Source of the DNA: Sycobia sp. Sy_11
Lineage: Eukaryota; Arthropoda; Insecta; Hymenoptera; Epichrysomallidae
Length of the DNA: 64,000 nt
Assembly (NCBI GenBank): GCA_018907035.1
Contig: JACCIC010000019.1
Coordinates: forward strand, 2,070,001-2,134,000
Direction: 5' to 3'
Part shown: one piece after another, positions 9,783-20,422 of the stretch
Layout: every line of letters starts with the position of its first letter
How positions within the stretch are numbered: the first letter of the stretch is position 1
Position numbers and translations under genes: made by a program
Notes under the pieces: model-generated
Seen by the model: only the letters and a program-made list of their open reading frames with translations
Told to the model about the DNA's origin: nothing
Database searches by the model: none

Positions 9783-9798
9783 GGCCCTTTTCAGGGCC
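9783..9798 (+). terminator. Histone mRNA 3' stem-loop (orphan)
   Basis: GGCCCTTTTCAGGGCC matches the metazoan replication-dependent histone stem-loop (6-bp stem, 4-base loop). The usual flanks are also present: AAAAC before it and ACAAA after it. An A-rich, purine-rich stretch (AAAAAGAATT) follows where a U7-binding downstream element would be. In histone genes this structure binds SLBP and directs 3' cleavage without polyadenylation. No histone coding sequence is next to it. Confidence 0.75.
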
Positions 9799-9949
9799 AC
9801 AAAAAGAATTCCACATGATACAACTTATTTCGAAACATCCTTTCCTCTGAACCAAAACCCAATCAACTCATGTCATCAGTCCTTTTAACATGGTAACGTA
9901 TTTCTAGACGTACGAAGCTATAAAAGAATTATTGCATATGTTGCGCCGA

Positions 9950-9986
9950 ATATATATATATATATATATATGTATATGAATATATG

Positions 9987-10043
<57 letters not shown>

Positions 10044-10076
10044 ACGTATGTAGGTGTATATATATGTATATATCTG
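9950..10076. repeat. (TA)n microsatellite, interrupted
   Basis: About 125 bp of TA dinucleotides with TG interruptions. Confidence 0.95.
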
Positions 10077-10214
10077 TTCAGGGACAAGGAGGGATCGGTC
10101 CAATTGCCTCGGCATGCCTACCCGTCGAGTTCTCGATGAATTTCAGGCCTTGGGAAAGTGAGTAAGAATAAAGAAAGCAAAGGAGACAAGCGTTTGGCAA
10201 CATCGCCTTCACGA
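10077..10214. other. Moderate-GC stretch between TA repeats
   Basis: No gene or repeat family was recognised between the two TA tracts. Confidence 0.4.
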
Positions 10215-10256
10215 CAATATATATATAAAAAAAATATATATATATATATATATATA
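10215..10256. repeat. (TA)n microsatellite
   Basis: Two TA runs split by an A-rich stretch. Confidence 0.95.
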
Positions 10257-10329
10257 CAAAGGTAAGGCAAAGTTCATAGATATTCTCGGAGTAGTGAGAA
10301 TAAATACGTTTATATTTGTATATATAAAC

Positions 10330-10640
10330 TCTGCGGACCTCAATGCCAAATGCCTGCGCAGCGCGCGCTTTCTAGTAATAAAATCGGACCAGATGTGGCC
10401 ATAGTAATGCAGCCTAGCCATAGCCTGCCGCGGTCAGCGCTGGCCGAAGTATTGTCTCTATTCCCGGACCGCTTGTACTTTCCCGCCCCTCTGGAAAATT
10501 CGGAACGAAGCGGAGGCGCGCTAATGCGCAGTTTACGACCCTTCCCCCTTTTCTTTGTATACGAAATGCGAAACCCGAGTAACAGCCTAATATACCAATA
10601 TCCCAAGAGGCTTGAGAAACTGAAGCATTTCAATTTTTCC
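10330..10640. other. GC-rich island, no gene recognised
   Basis: Distinctly GC- and CpG-rich against its AT-rich surroundings, with overlapping frames open on both strands (about 100 codons each). Neither translation looks like a known family, and there is no splice or promoter context. It may be a piece of an old mobile element. Confidence 0.4.
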
Positions 10641-10689
10641 AAACTGTTAACATAATGAAAATGTACAAATATTTGTATTAATAAGCACG

Positions 10690-11290
10690 GTTGATATTAT
10701 TATTACGAACTTTGAAATTATACCTATTGTTGTGATTAATATTACTCTTATTTTTTTTAATATTGATAAATTATTCATATCGTTATTAACACTATTATTA
10801 TTATTATTATTACAAGCACTAATATTCCTATTTTTACTAACATTACCGTTCTAATATATAAAAATGCGATTATTAATATTGCTATTGTTATTATTATTCC
10901 AATTAATATCTTCGATATTATTATTAACATCGTAAAGATTACTAATTGTTACTACTAGTATAGACCATAATTATGCGGTGTTATACACTAATCATTATTA
11001 TTAATTTCACTATTGTTATTATTATTATTATTATGATTATGTTTAATATTACTTTTCTAATTAGTTTACTCAATAATATTTCTGCGCTATTCGCTGATAG
11101 TTTGCTCTTACTATCATTAATATTATTATTACTATTTTTACTATAATTATAAAAGATATTAATTACCATTAAAATTACTATTACGATAACTGCTTTTGTT
11201 AATGCATCGATTCAATTTTTATTTCTATTATAATTATTAATTATTATTATTATTAAGTCATACTAATGTATCATTAACTTATGGATTATT
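10690..11290. repeat. Degenerate (ATT/TTA)n-rich region
   Basis: About 600 bp dominated by imperfect TTA/ATT trinucleotides. It reads as an old expanded and mutated microsatellite. Confidence 0.8.
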
Positions 11291-11365
11291 TTATATATAT
11301 AAGAATACGTTTTAAATATAGCTTAGTTATACGCAGTTCTAAAATACAGAAATAATAATCATAGT

Positions 11366-12003
11366 TGTAAGAGATGCTTTCTCTATGTAGAAAAAACGTC
11401 CCTTTATCTCCCCCACCACGATGTAATTTCCAGCGGAGAAAATTTCGGCGGCGCAGGGCTCGGACTATAAATACGGGCCCTGAAAACTGCGGAAAGCAGA
11501 TTGCCGGCCGCGTTTACTCTGCTCGGTTGCTAAATTCCTCGAAATAAAAGTAAGTCGCTTAAATATTCATTTCCGAGTTATATTTTTCTTTCCCTTTTTA
11601 ATTCCGCGAAGCACGCGCTAGACTTTGGGTCAGGGGACGCTAGTCTCTGCAGGCAAGGAAATTGCCGCTAGACTTTGCAGCCTCCGCTAAAGTTCAGCGC
11701 GGATAGCTAGTGAGGTGGACTGGAGGCCGAGGAAGCTCGCGCCCCTACTACCTCCTAGAGGATATTAGATCCGTCGCCGCTCTAATATCCAACCGATCGT
11801 GTTGGAGCTGCCCGAGTGTGGCCCTCACGACCGGCGAAATTACGCGAACGCACCGCGACGATTGACCTCGCGATCCGCCCCGCGTATCCCTGGCTTCAAC
11901 GTTAAAGCGTGGCCAAAAAATAAGGGGGCAACCGGCGGTAACTAACGGCAGTAAATCGCCGTTAGGATTAACCGTGTGGCACCAACTTCGGTTGGACGTC
12001 ACA
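11366..12003 (+). repeat. 5' long terminal repeat
   Basis: 638 bp beginning TGT and ending ACA. It has a TATA box (TATAAATA, 11466-11473) and an AATAAA at about 11544, a normal U3-R-U5 order. The last 159 bases align without net gaps to 13904-14062. The start is chosen from the TG and the retroviral-type ends and is less certain than the end. Confidence 0.7.
11466..11473 (+). promoter_or_regulatory. LTR TATA box
   Basis: TATAAATA in a GC-rich context, about 75 bp upstream of an AATAAA, as expected for an LTR promoter and its R-region polyadenylation signal. Confidence 0.65.
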
Positions 12004-12011
12004 AAAAAAAT

Positions 12012-12029
12012 TGGGGGCTCGTCCGGGAT
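12012..12029 (+). other. Primer binding site, tRNA-Pro type
   Basis: TGGGGGCTCGTCCGGGAT is complementary to the 3' end of tRNA-Pro and lies just inside the 5' LTR. It is the same 18-nt site that tRNA-Pro-primed retroviruses use. It fixes the element's orientation as plus. Confidence 0.9.
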
Positions 12030-12187
12030 CGTCATAGAATAGCTCGCGATAATTATCGTTGCACGCGGCACGCGTTTATTTTTAAAGTTAAATTTTCGTT
12101 CAGTTTCGGTGCCCATTTTTTATTTGTTGTTGTTGTTTTGATCCAGCTAGGATTCAACCTTTTTTTTGAGAATAAAAATCCATATTT

Positions 12188-13069
12188 TTGTTTTTTTTAG
12201 TGGAAGGGTCAGGTGCATCGTATAAACAAAGGAAAAACAGGGCCCATAAAAGGGCTCAGAAAGAAAAACGACTTCTAATTCGCGGCCAAATTTTGGAGGC
12301 AGAGCAGGTCCGTCGGGAGGAAAAGGGGCTCGAGCGGTTGCCTGATCGCGACCTCGAGGCAACCGTGTGGCGGTTATACCGCCCCCTCCACGACCGTTAT
12401 ATTCGGGGTCTCAGAGCTCAGCGCCCGGTCGAGCGGGTAATAGCCGAGCTAGAGACCCTAAAGTTCGTAGAACAAGTGGATAAGCCGCGGATGTATACAC
12501 CGCAGGTATTTAAGCCGCCGGTGTATACACCGCAAGTATACAAGCCACGGGCGTATAAGCCGCTGGCTTTAATCAAGCGCCCCAAAATACCTTTGCCGCC
12601 CTTAGCGGAGTTAATCGGCGAGCGCGGGACTCGCCCATCCACGGCCACCGCTGAGGCCGCCGCCTCACCCATCGCCACACCGCCGCCGCTGCCGCCGGCA
12701 CCCGCAGTTGCCGAGCCGCCCAGCCCATCGGTCGCCAGTATAATAGAGGAAGGGGTAAAAACCCCCACCCGCTCTCCTATCGAGCCATCAGCGATATCAC
12801 CGTTCGGCACGGTGATACCGTTGAACGCGGCAGGTTGCCCGCGGACACCCCGGGGTCCCAGCGACCGCGAGCTCCGCAAAGCGGCAAAAAAACGACGAGA
12901 AACGGACGCGGCGATACCAGGAGAGCAGGACGTAGGAGAAAGTGAAGGCACTGCTGCTCTCCCCAACGCTGTCCGTGACGCACCCGCCCACGACAACGAG
13001 AGGAGGCGGGGGAAAATTGCCGCCCGAAAGCTATTATTCTTCGGTCCGGACAGCGAGATCGAAGAGTAA
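12188..13069 (+). CDS. Gag-like proline-rich protein of the LTR element
   Basis: An open frame of about 293 codons and the only long frame inside the element. It has no ATG at its beginning: the stretch after the upstream stop starts at TTG, and a splice acceptor-like TTTTTTTTAG lies at the same place. A spliced or non-AUG start is therefore possible. The N-terminal third is basic (KQRKNRAHKRAQKEKR) and has a helical, charged look. The middle has repeats of the type YTPQVFKPPVYTPQVYKP (about residues 100-125). A long Ala/Pro-rich linker follows, and the C-terminus is again charged. No zinc knuckle or capsid homology motif was recognised, so the gag assignment rests on position. A decayed copy of the second half lies at 13510-13880. 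Confidence 0.6.
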   Translation: MFFLVEGSGASYKQRKNRAHKRAQKEKRLLIRGQILEAEQVRREEKGLERLPDRDLEATVWRLYRPLHDRYIRGLRAQRPVERVIAELETLKFVEQVDKPRMYTPQVFKPPVYTPQVYKPRAYKPLALIKRPKIPLPPLAELIGERGTRPSTATAEAAASPIATPPPLPPAPAVAEPPSPSVASIIEEGVKTPTRSPIEPSAISPFGTVIPLNAAGCPRTPRGPSDRELRKAAKKRRETDAAIPGEQDVGESEGTAALPNAVRDAPAHDNERRRGKIAARKLLFFGPDSEIEE

Positions 13070-13104
13070 TAACTCACCCGCTCGCCCACGTGACTGGTCC
13101 GAAT

Positions 13105-13305
13105 AGCGGTAGAGAGAGAGCGAAGGTCCGCCCCCCTCCGCCGCGCCGAGTGATTCGGCCCTCTGACGAAGGACGTCGACCCCGCCTGCGCGCTCATCCG
13201 AGTGGCGCGCGCAGAGAGAGAGAGAGAGAGCGAAGGTTCGTCCTCCCTCCACCGCGTCGAGTGATTCGGCCCTCTGACGAAGGACGTCGACCCCGGGGTC
13301 AGTGA
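13105..13305. repeat. Two copies of a ~125-bp GC-rich tandem unit
   Basis: The segment with GTGATTCGGCCCTCTGACGA and the following GGACGTCGACCCC occurs twice. Each copy is preceded by a GA-rich run and CGAAGGTYCG. Confidence 0.85.
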
Positions 13306-13480
13306 CCCGCCCCCTCCACTGCGCCGCGCCTAGCAGGGCCGTCCCCTCCACTGCGCCGCGCCTAACAGGGCCCGCCCTCTCCACTGCGCCGCGCCTAGCA
13401 GGGTCGCTCCTCCTCCGCTGTGCCCATAGAAGTAGGCCGCCCCTCCTCCGCTGTGCCTAGAGAAGTAGGCACGCCATCTT
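13306..13480. repeat. GC-rich minisatellite, ~32-bp units
   Basis: Three units contain CCACTGCGCCGCGCCTA-CAGGG. Two related units then contain CCTCCTCCGCTGTGCC and AGAAGTAGGC. This lies in the non-coding part of the LTR element. Confidence 0.85.
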
Positions 13481-13509
13481 TTCGGTGTGCTGCACCCGTA
13501 CCGGGTGTA

Positions 13510-13880
13510 TAAACCAATGGCTGTAATCCGGCGCCCGATAACGCCTTTGCAGCCCTTGGCGGAATTAATTGGCGTAGCGCGGGATCCGTCCGTCCACGGT
13601 AACCGCTGAGGCCGCTGCCTCAGCCGTCGCCGCAGCACAGCCGCTGCCGCCGGCACCCGCAGTTGCCGAGCCGCCCAGCCCATCGGCCGTCGATACAACA
13701 ATAGAGGAAGGGGTAAGAACCCCCACCCGCTCTCCTATAAAGCCGTCCGCGATATTACCGTTCGGCACGGTGATACCACTGAACGCGGCAGGGTGCCCGC
13801 GGACACCCCGGGGTCCCAGCGACCGCAAGCTCCGCAAAGCGGCAAAAAACCGCCGGGAAACAGACGCGGCGGTACCAGGA
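13510..13880 (+). pseudogene. Second, broken copy of the gag-like 3' half
   Basis: It aligns with about 12565-12925 of the gag-like frame (shared features include the PLAELIG segment, the Ala/Pro linker and PLNAAGCPRTPRGPSDR). Indels shift the frame at least once. It is joined at about 13885-13903 to the truncated 3' LTR. The arrangement suggests an internal tandem duplication or recombination between two element copies. Confidence 0.75.
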
Positions 13881-13903
13881 GAACGCGCCGAAGTCTTAAG
13901 AGT

Positions 13904-14062
13904 CGAACGCGCCGCGAAAGACCAATCTCGCGATCCGCCCCGCGTATCCCTGGCTTCATCGCTAAAGCGTGGCCAAAAAAACTAGGGGGCAAACCGCGGA
14001 AGGCAACGGCATTAAATCGCCGTCGTTACGTTCGTGTGGCACCAACGCTGTTGGACGTCACA
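13904..14062 (+). repeat. Truncated 3' LTR
   Basis: 159 bp colinear with 11845-12003, with scattered mismatches and no net length change. U3, the TATA box and R are missing. Confidence 0.85.
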
Positions 14063-15070
14063 CATATACTTATAATTGAAATGTAATTAAATTACTTGTG
14101 GATTAAAATATTAAAAGAATTTATATGGACTCCAAATGAAAGTGCTTCTATATCATTGAAAGTAATAATTGTACTACAAATAAAGAGTACATATGTAGCT
14201 CCTGATATTCTTACAAAAAGCAAAATCATACATTTATTCAAATATTAAATTAAGTAGAATAATAAATATAATCTCTGAAAATAATCTGATTATTCTTAAC
14301 TAAAATAATTTTGAAATTTGAATTTTTAATATTTGAAATGATCTTGTACTATTTATTATAATATCTCATAAATTAATAACATCATTGTTACATGCATAAA
14401 ATAAAAATATTATTTATTATAAATTTTATTATAAATTTCATTATAAATTTCAACGAGGCAAGATCATTTATATAAATTATGCAATATATTAATATAAAAA
14501 TATTTAGAAGAAGATATATAGAAGAAATCTTAAACACAATAATCTACATTAGTGAATAACAGATCGATTTCAGTTAATTTTCCTAGTCATTGGACAACCT
14601 GAGACTGAGTGCTCTCCTGAATAATTTAAACTGATTACATACTTCTACTGTTTATAAGCATAAGAAAACATTGATGATTATTATTATTGCAGTTTATAAG
14701 CGTCAACCCTCCTTACTATTTATTAATGAGATTTTTCACTGTCCAGTCTTAGGCTTCATATGCCTAAATATACATAAGTTTTATAATAATGCACTATAAT
14801 AAGACATATACTAAAAGGCTTACAAAAGTAAGTTCAATAAGAATTTTGGTAAGTACGAAATCATTATGTATTATAATAAGAATTTTATAATAAAGCACTC
14901 CGAAATGTTTGAAAGTGTCGCTCATTACAATAATTCTAGTATAGATGGACATTAGAGTAGAGGTCAAAAAATAATCAATTGCATATTTAATGAGCTTCAA
15001 ATAATAAAGATGTTTTCAATTTGGTGTCGTACACTATTTCTAACTAAATTTTGTCTGAATGACTTAAAAT
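14063..15070. other. AT-rich intergenic DNA
   Basis: No gene was seen. A short tandem of ATTATAAATTTC-like units occurs at about 14425-14450. Confidence 0.5.
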
Positions 15071-15079
15071 TTTTAATTT

Positions 15080-15850
15080 AACTTTTCGGATTTTTTTTCG
15101 GATCAAAGTACATATACGTTTTTTTGACTAGTATTGTCTTTGCGGTCAACCATTTAATATCTGATTTTCTGCTCAAAAATAGAAACAAAAAATTCATATA
15201 ATATTGTGAATAATCGAACAAAATTTCTACAATCCTGCGTATTTCGATGGAAAGTTGTTGAAAATTACCAAAAAAAATTTTTTTGTATTGCATACCGTCG
15301 TATTGCCATTTGGTTTTGGACATATACTGGGGAATTTGTCGTGCCGCCGTTGCATTCGATATTTGTTAACGTACCGCTCTGTTTGCTAGATAAAGCACAA
15401 TCAGCTGTTGCTAACGTTTGAGTTGTTTTTCCTTTTATGTCTACTCTTATTGACATCCTTAAATTAATATACTGTATTAGCAATTATTTAACGAATATTT
15501 ATAATACTATGGCCTCAATCTCGGATAAATGTTGTTTTAACTTTTACTTGTTTATAAATATAAATCATAAAATTCTGTTTTTGTACATTTTTAGGATATT
15601 CCATACACAATCAACTCTCCAGAATTAATAAGGTCCTGGTTTTTGTGTGTCTTTTACGATGAAGCAGTTGCTTCCATACATCTCCATAATTCCTCGAACG
15701 TTACCGTGGAAATTTTTGATTTCACCCGCAGAATTCCAAAAAGTTAAGATTTTTCTATATAATTAATAAGGTTTTGCTCGAGATTGTGGCCATACTGTTT
15801 TTGTCCTGCTAGCGCTCTTCCTCCTTCGGAAAAATTTGCTTTTGTGAATA
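15080..15850 (-). pseudogene. Unidentified decayed coding-like stretch
   Basis: Minus-strand frames have protein-like composition that switches frame several times. From right to left the pieces include GGRALAGQKQYGHNLEQNL (about 15750-15830), GEIKNFHGNVRGIMEMYGS (about 15670-15720), and, in the open piece 15265-15483, LTNIECNGGTTNSPVYVQNQ. The pieces lie in one orientation and roughly in series, as expected of one old gene or retrocopy with frameshifts. I do not recognise the family. It could be a mobile-element gene, a host retropseudogene or chance. Confidence 0.3.
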
Positions 15851-16600
15851 ATGCTCACAGTGATCATTTAGTAATTGTCACAAAAACACTTATCATAAAA
15901 CACTTATTTTACTTACGATAAAAAAATTGTTTTAAGTCACTTATGAAAATCAGGACTTAAGACTTTAATTTAACTTTTGTAACATCTTGAGCTTCCATGA
16001 TTTACCAGAATATTCGTTGCTAATCCAAAAGTGACTGTCGTATGCTATTTGATCTGTACTATTTTTTACTATAATATAGCTCCATATGCCACAACTGCGT
16101 GACGGAAACGTTTTAGTTAGCCTAAGTGATGTGAGAGCGACAAATTATTTTTACACTATCTAGTTTATGTGCTGGCTAATTTATTATTTTATACTATACT
16201 TTTATCTCAGAATCATAACTTTACCAATATTTATGTAAAGCTTGCTTCACTTTGGTCTAAACTGTCTCACGAATCAAAAAGTTAAATGCTACACACGTGT
16301 CAAAATATATCATTTTATAACTGAATATAAATGTGATGATCAAGGATATGTGAAGTACTGTCGCGTGCTTTTTGTGTCACATTTTTTGTTCACATAATAA
16401 AATAAATTTAAAGTATTTTGTTAATTAATAGATAGTTTTAAAGAATCATTATCTATATAGAAGTTTGTTTTAAAAATACTGATATAACTAATCTTACTTG
16501 GTTATACAAACAAATTAATCGGTGATTAGTTGTATATCCTACATTGTAAATTCTATCTTTTAATAACATACAAGTAATTATTGTTGTTTCAAGAAATATA
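15851..16600. other. AT-rich intergenic DNA
   Basis: Nothing was recognised between the decayed stretch and the 3' end of copy B. Confidence 0.5.
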
Positions 16601-16605
16601 AAATT

Positions 16606-16611
16606 TTTATT
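16606..16611 (-). promoter_or_regulatory. Polyadenylation signal of copy B
   Basis: AATAAA on the minus strand, 69 nt after the copy B stop codon. Confidence 0.5.
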
Positions 16612-16679
16612 ATATACAAAATTAGAGCTTACATATATATTTCCTGTATTCAGAATTTGTAAATGATATGTATACATAA

Positions 16680-16840
16680 TTAGAATACATTTCTTTTTAT
16701 GCCTGATGATTTAGGCGAAGGAGGATACATGCAACGTGGTTGTGGATAACATTTTTTCTGCTGACAATTTTTGGGATAATCTGGAACACAGTACGAAGGA
16801 AATGGGCAAAAGTGACTCCTACATACACACCAACCTGGAT
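16680..16840 (-). CDS. Cysteine-rich secreted protein copy B, last exon
   Basis: The exon follows an acceptor ending GTTTTAG and starts in phase 1. It encodes 52 further residues to TAA. It opens with the family W-C-x-C motif, followed by cysteines spaced x4, x5, x7, x4 and x5. With the middle exon this gives twelve cysteines, probably six disulfides. The spacing matches copy A except for two single-residue changes. The segment YCVP-YPKNC is conserved with copy A. A short proline/serine/lysine tail follows the last cysteine. The whole coding sequence is 294 nt (97 residues). The product should be secreted; its role is unknown. Confidence 0.75.
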
Positions 16841-18592
16841 CTAAAACAAAATCATAAGTTGATATTAATAATCTGATAAAATTTTATTGTAAATTCGAAC
16901 CTAGGATTAAACTCAATATATGCTGTTATTGTTAATGTATAAATCTTTGATGAAAAAGAAATAGTATGATAGAATTTGTGAAGTCGTTTTGTACGTGATA
17001 GCTGTCAATAAGCATAGTAGTATATTGGTATATTGAATACAGATTGAAGCAAATATTTCTTTCGAGAAAATAATAATTTCAAAGTGTAACATATGAAAAC
17101 TTCTCATGCATTAGTTATATAATAAGTTATAAAATTATAGTTATCAAATTTTTTATATTAATTTTTTAGTAAAGTATGAAAATAATAGGATGCAAAATGA
17201 GTTTTAAAACAATAATTTTTTTTTAATGGGATAAAAATCACGATCAATTAATATCCACATATGAAAAAAAATTGTTACACTGTAAACTTATGTAGACAAT
17301 TTTTATATAAAATAGAAAAATTAAAAATAATAATAACAACAAAGTAAAACAGGTTTATTATAATTTTAAGCATGTCGATATCAAGGGATGTAATTAATTA
17401 TACATAGCATAATTGTATTATAGTCATATAATTTTACTTGTAAAATATTGTATATATTTCTGTCTTAAATTGATCCAAATTTAGGTCTATAGGTTTCATA
17501 TTTGAAAAAGTTATTTCCCACTTTACTTTAATATTTATCTCAGTTTCATAAATGAAAAATGCTTTTTAATATTTCATGTAATTTCTTATAAATTCGTTTT
17601 TACGATTCTACATATTATTTGTAATTTTTGGTACGACGTTTCAATATATTTTCGTTAATTAATCGTTATTATGGATTAATCATAAAGCTCAAAATGACTA
17701 ATAAAATAAAATATTAATGCTTCAGAAAAAATACGATTCAATTTGAACCTTTAAGGATTTTCGCGAGAAATTATGGAATTTGCAACGTGATTCTATCTTA
17801 AGCACGTAATATTATACATTTCAAAAAGGCTTTCTTTGGCTTTATTTTATTTGCGAGCAGTGTTTCCAGCTATAAACATTCGATTGTTTTGATTGTTATG
17901 TTCTGCATTAAATTCAAGTGCTGAGAAATCTGATACGCGATATTCTTGGATAATATCGGCAAAGACAAGAACAAAGAAATTTTTAAATAGAAAATGAATA
18001 AATATTTTGTATTTGGGAGGCACTAAAACTTTCAAAGTATTTCCTATAAAATCGCTTACATGCGGTTTAACAAATCAGGTGGCTGAATACTTTTTATTAG
18101 GAAAACATTAAGGTTTTTCAATGAAGGTTTAAAGGCTATGCTTCCAAAAAACGCATAGCGATGCTGTGATAAGATTATATATGCACCGATTTACCGTGAA
18201 ATAGGTAATATTCTGTCTTCAGGAAAATTCCGATAAATTGAGAATTAGGCGATTCGTGATCAGATGTTCGAAATTGTTACTTCGGGCTCTCCAATATACT
18301 GATAATACGACAAAATTTTACTCTCTTTTGAGGAAACCTCGGAGTCTATAAAACAGCGCTGCAAGAGCGCTCGCCTAACTATTTTTATGCGATCTACTAT
18401 TCATATCATTCCATATCAGCTTCATCCCTTATACTAATTTAAGTTTTCTATTTTCAATTCAAGTTCAGAAATAATGACTTAAATTCACATATCAAACCTA
18501 TATATTTATGTTAGACGAAACTATAATTTTTATATTTGAGTTTATAATAAATTTGTTTTATCTCAAACAAATATTGTATTAAATTTATTTAC
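16841..18592 (-). other. Copy B second intron
   Basis: GT-AG intron in phase 1, AT-rich. Short open frames inside it have no support. Confidence 0.6.
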
Positions 18593-18659
18593 CAGTAGAA
18601 CAGTAATTGTAACCATTTATACAGCAGCTATTTGGATCACAATCGTTATTTGATCCACA
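18593..18659 (-). CDS. Cysteine-rich secreted protein copy B, middle exon
   Basis: A 67-nt exon between an acceptor ending TTTTATAG and the donor GTAAAT. It starts in phase 0 and ends in phase 1. It carries C-x5-C-x4-CC-x6-C and begins CGSN, like the matching exon of copy A. The same exon boundaries, length and cysteine spacing at 27549-27615 show that the two are paralogues. Confidence 0.78.
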
Positions 18660-20349
18660 CTATAAAATTAAACAAAAAGTTAATATTATGTATACTATAA
18701 ATGGTATTATCAAAAATCTTAGCTTCTATATTAATAAATTACACATGCACAAAAAAAGTATGTTTCGTGGACTATCATTGTATCTATATATTTTTGAGAT
18801 CGCTGAATGTGGAAAAAATTTTTCATCCAATAATCGATAAATTTATAAAAAAAAAATTATTATGTCTTAAAATCCACAAATTTTGAACTGCTTAGAAGGT
18901 TAAAATAATTGTAGCTACTAGAGAATGTTGTAAAAATACAATTTATACGATTTTTCGATCTAATTTACGATTTTTTAGAGAAACTATTATTTTGTCAAGA
19001 TTCTGTGTAATCTTTATCCATAAAAATACATCTACAGAGTCATGAAGTTTACTGAGCATACAAATTTTTTCATTAATCCAAACAGTACACAGAAAATCGA
19101 CGGTTCTTCCACTTTTACTTATATTTTAAGAAAAAGTATGATGTAATTATTAGATTATATTTATATGAACATAATGGGATTAAATAAAAAAAATTTTTCA
19201 TTAGAAATATACAAAGCAATCCATATTTTTACTATTTTTGTAACTAATTCTATATTTTTCTTAAGTATATGATAAAGTTGGGTTCGTAAAAGTTTGAATT
19301 TAATTTCAGCGTCAAGAAAACGCATAAAACACTATTGTTTTCATTCTTATGGCTATTTTGGAATTTTGTAAAAAATTACGTGAAAAAACTACGTAAAAAA
19401 CTATGTGAACTTTTAAAAAATATTTCCAGATTTGGATTGAATGTCCTCAGGACTATAGATATGCTTTATATGTGGTTGTGTTATTTATAAGCAAAAGTAA
19501 TTGTTATGTTTCTCAATATATTGACTTTTATAAATTACAGTATTTTGTGAATATTATTATTATAACAATTGAATTTTATTAGCATATAGTATTGGTTTTA
19601 TTAATTGCAAAGTAATTATATGGTTTTATGTATAAAAATTACTTGAATCGCATTATGAACAACTATAAATAAAATAAAAATTAATTCAGTAAACAAAATA
19701 AAAGAAAAAGAGAATTTAAAAGGTGAACAAAAATTGTAAAAATTATATAATTGTATACAATAAATATAATGTGAAGAATTCAATATCAGTGATAAGGAAA
19801 AAATGATAATTAGTCTATTGCTTACACGTATAGAGCACAATTGTATGTCTAGAGCTCGATGATTTCTGTAATTATAGCTTGATATTATATAAAATATTCG
19901 CAGTAATATAATAAGAATGTTTGTCACACGTTGGCAATATTCAATGTGTAATTCAGACTTACATTTATGCTTTAAATTAGATCATTGATTTATCTGAATC
20001 AAAATTATACATTAAAAAATTTTTCATTTCAGAAACCCTTTCACCAGGTTATTTTCTCCAAAATGATAAGCAGAGTTTCTTCAACAAGGGAACTTCAGAT
20101 ATAAGTCATAGTGACAATATGGAGCTCCACATCGATGGTGAAAGACTTTTTTAAATTCACATTTGATTCAAATAAACTGTTTTCAATTATTAATTGATAT
20201 TTAAATTATTCAATTATATAATAAAATATTAATTAAATTATTATAATTAAATATTAACTAATAACAATTTTATAAATTGTTGTAAAAAAATTATTAATTT
20301 ACAAAAAATTACTTTAGTAAAATTAATAAAATTAGTTTTTTTAAATTAC
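18660..20349 (-). other. Copy B first coding intron
   Basis: GT-AG intron in phase 0 between the signal-peptide exon and the CC exon. A plus-strand exon-like stretch at 20033-20154 lies within it. Confidence 0.55.
20033..20154 (+). other. Exon-like open stretch opposite copy B
   Basis: After a good acceptor (TTTTTCATTTCAG) there is a 40-codon open frame to TAA, with balanced composition (it includes GYFLQNDKQSFFNKG). It would be a terminal exon of a plus-strand transcript antisense to the copy B intron. No partner exon was found, so it may be chance or a relic. Confidence 0.2.
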
Positions 20350-20422
20350 CTTTTTGAAGGAAATCGTAGGAACCAGAAATGTGGCAATTATCATCACAAA
20401 TGTTATTGTGTACATTTTGTCC
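20350..20422 (-). CDS. Cysteine-rich secreted protein copy B, signal-peptide exon
   Basis: ATG at 20415 begins a 22-codon exon: a short start, a hydrophobic core (FVMIIATFLV) and a polar end, a typical signal peptide. It ends in phase 0 at the donor GTAATT. Eight bases upstream of the ATG is an acceptor-like GATGCAG, so the 5' UTR probably continues in an upstream exon. Copy A has the same layout (acceptor eight bases before ATG, donor GTAATT), which supports both starts. The protein enters the secretory pathway. Only the signal peptide is on this exon; the mature cysteine-rich part comes from the next two exons. Positions 20416-20422 are untranslated. Confidence 0.75.

Larger units (their letters stand above)
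11366..14062 (+). mobile_element. Non-autonomous LTR retrotransposon with tRNA-Pro-type primer site
   Basis: A 2.7-kb GC-rich element. Its 5' LTR (TGTAAG...GTCACA) is followed eight bases later by an 18-nt primer binding site. Next come a gag-like proline-rich frame, tandem GC-rich repeats, a second broken copy of the gag 3' half, and then 159 bp that match the end of the 5' LTR. No protease, reverse transcriptase or integrase is present, so mobility would depend on a relative. CATA follows the 3' LTR, and CATA lies two bases before the 5' LTR start; this is a possible 4-bp target duplication if the LTR begins two bases earlier. The missing front of the 3' LTR shows that the element was rearranged internally. 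Confidence 0.8.

Noticed and set aside
12418..13197. 259-codon minus-strand frame
   Set aside because: It is antisense to the gag-like frame in a GC-rich, stop-poor region. The plus strand is supported by the primer site and LTR orientation.
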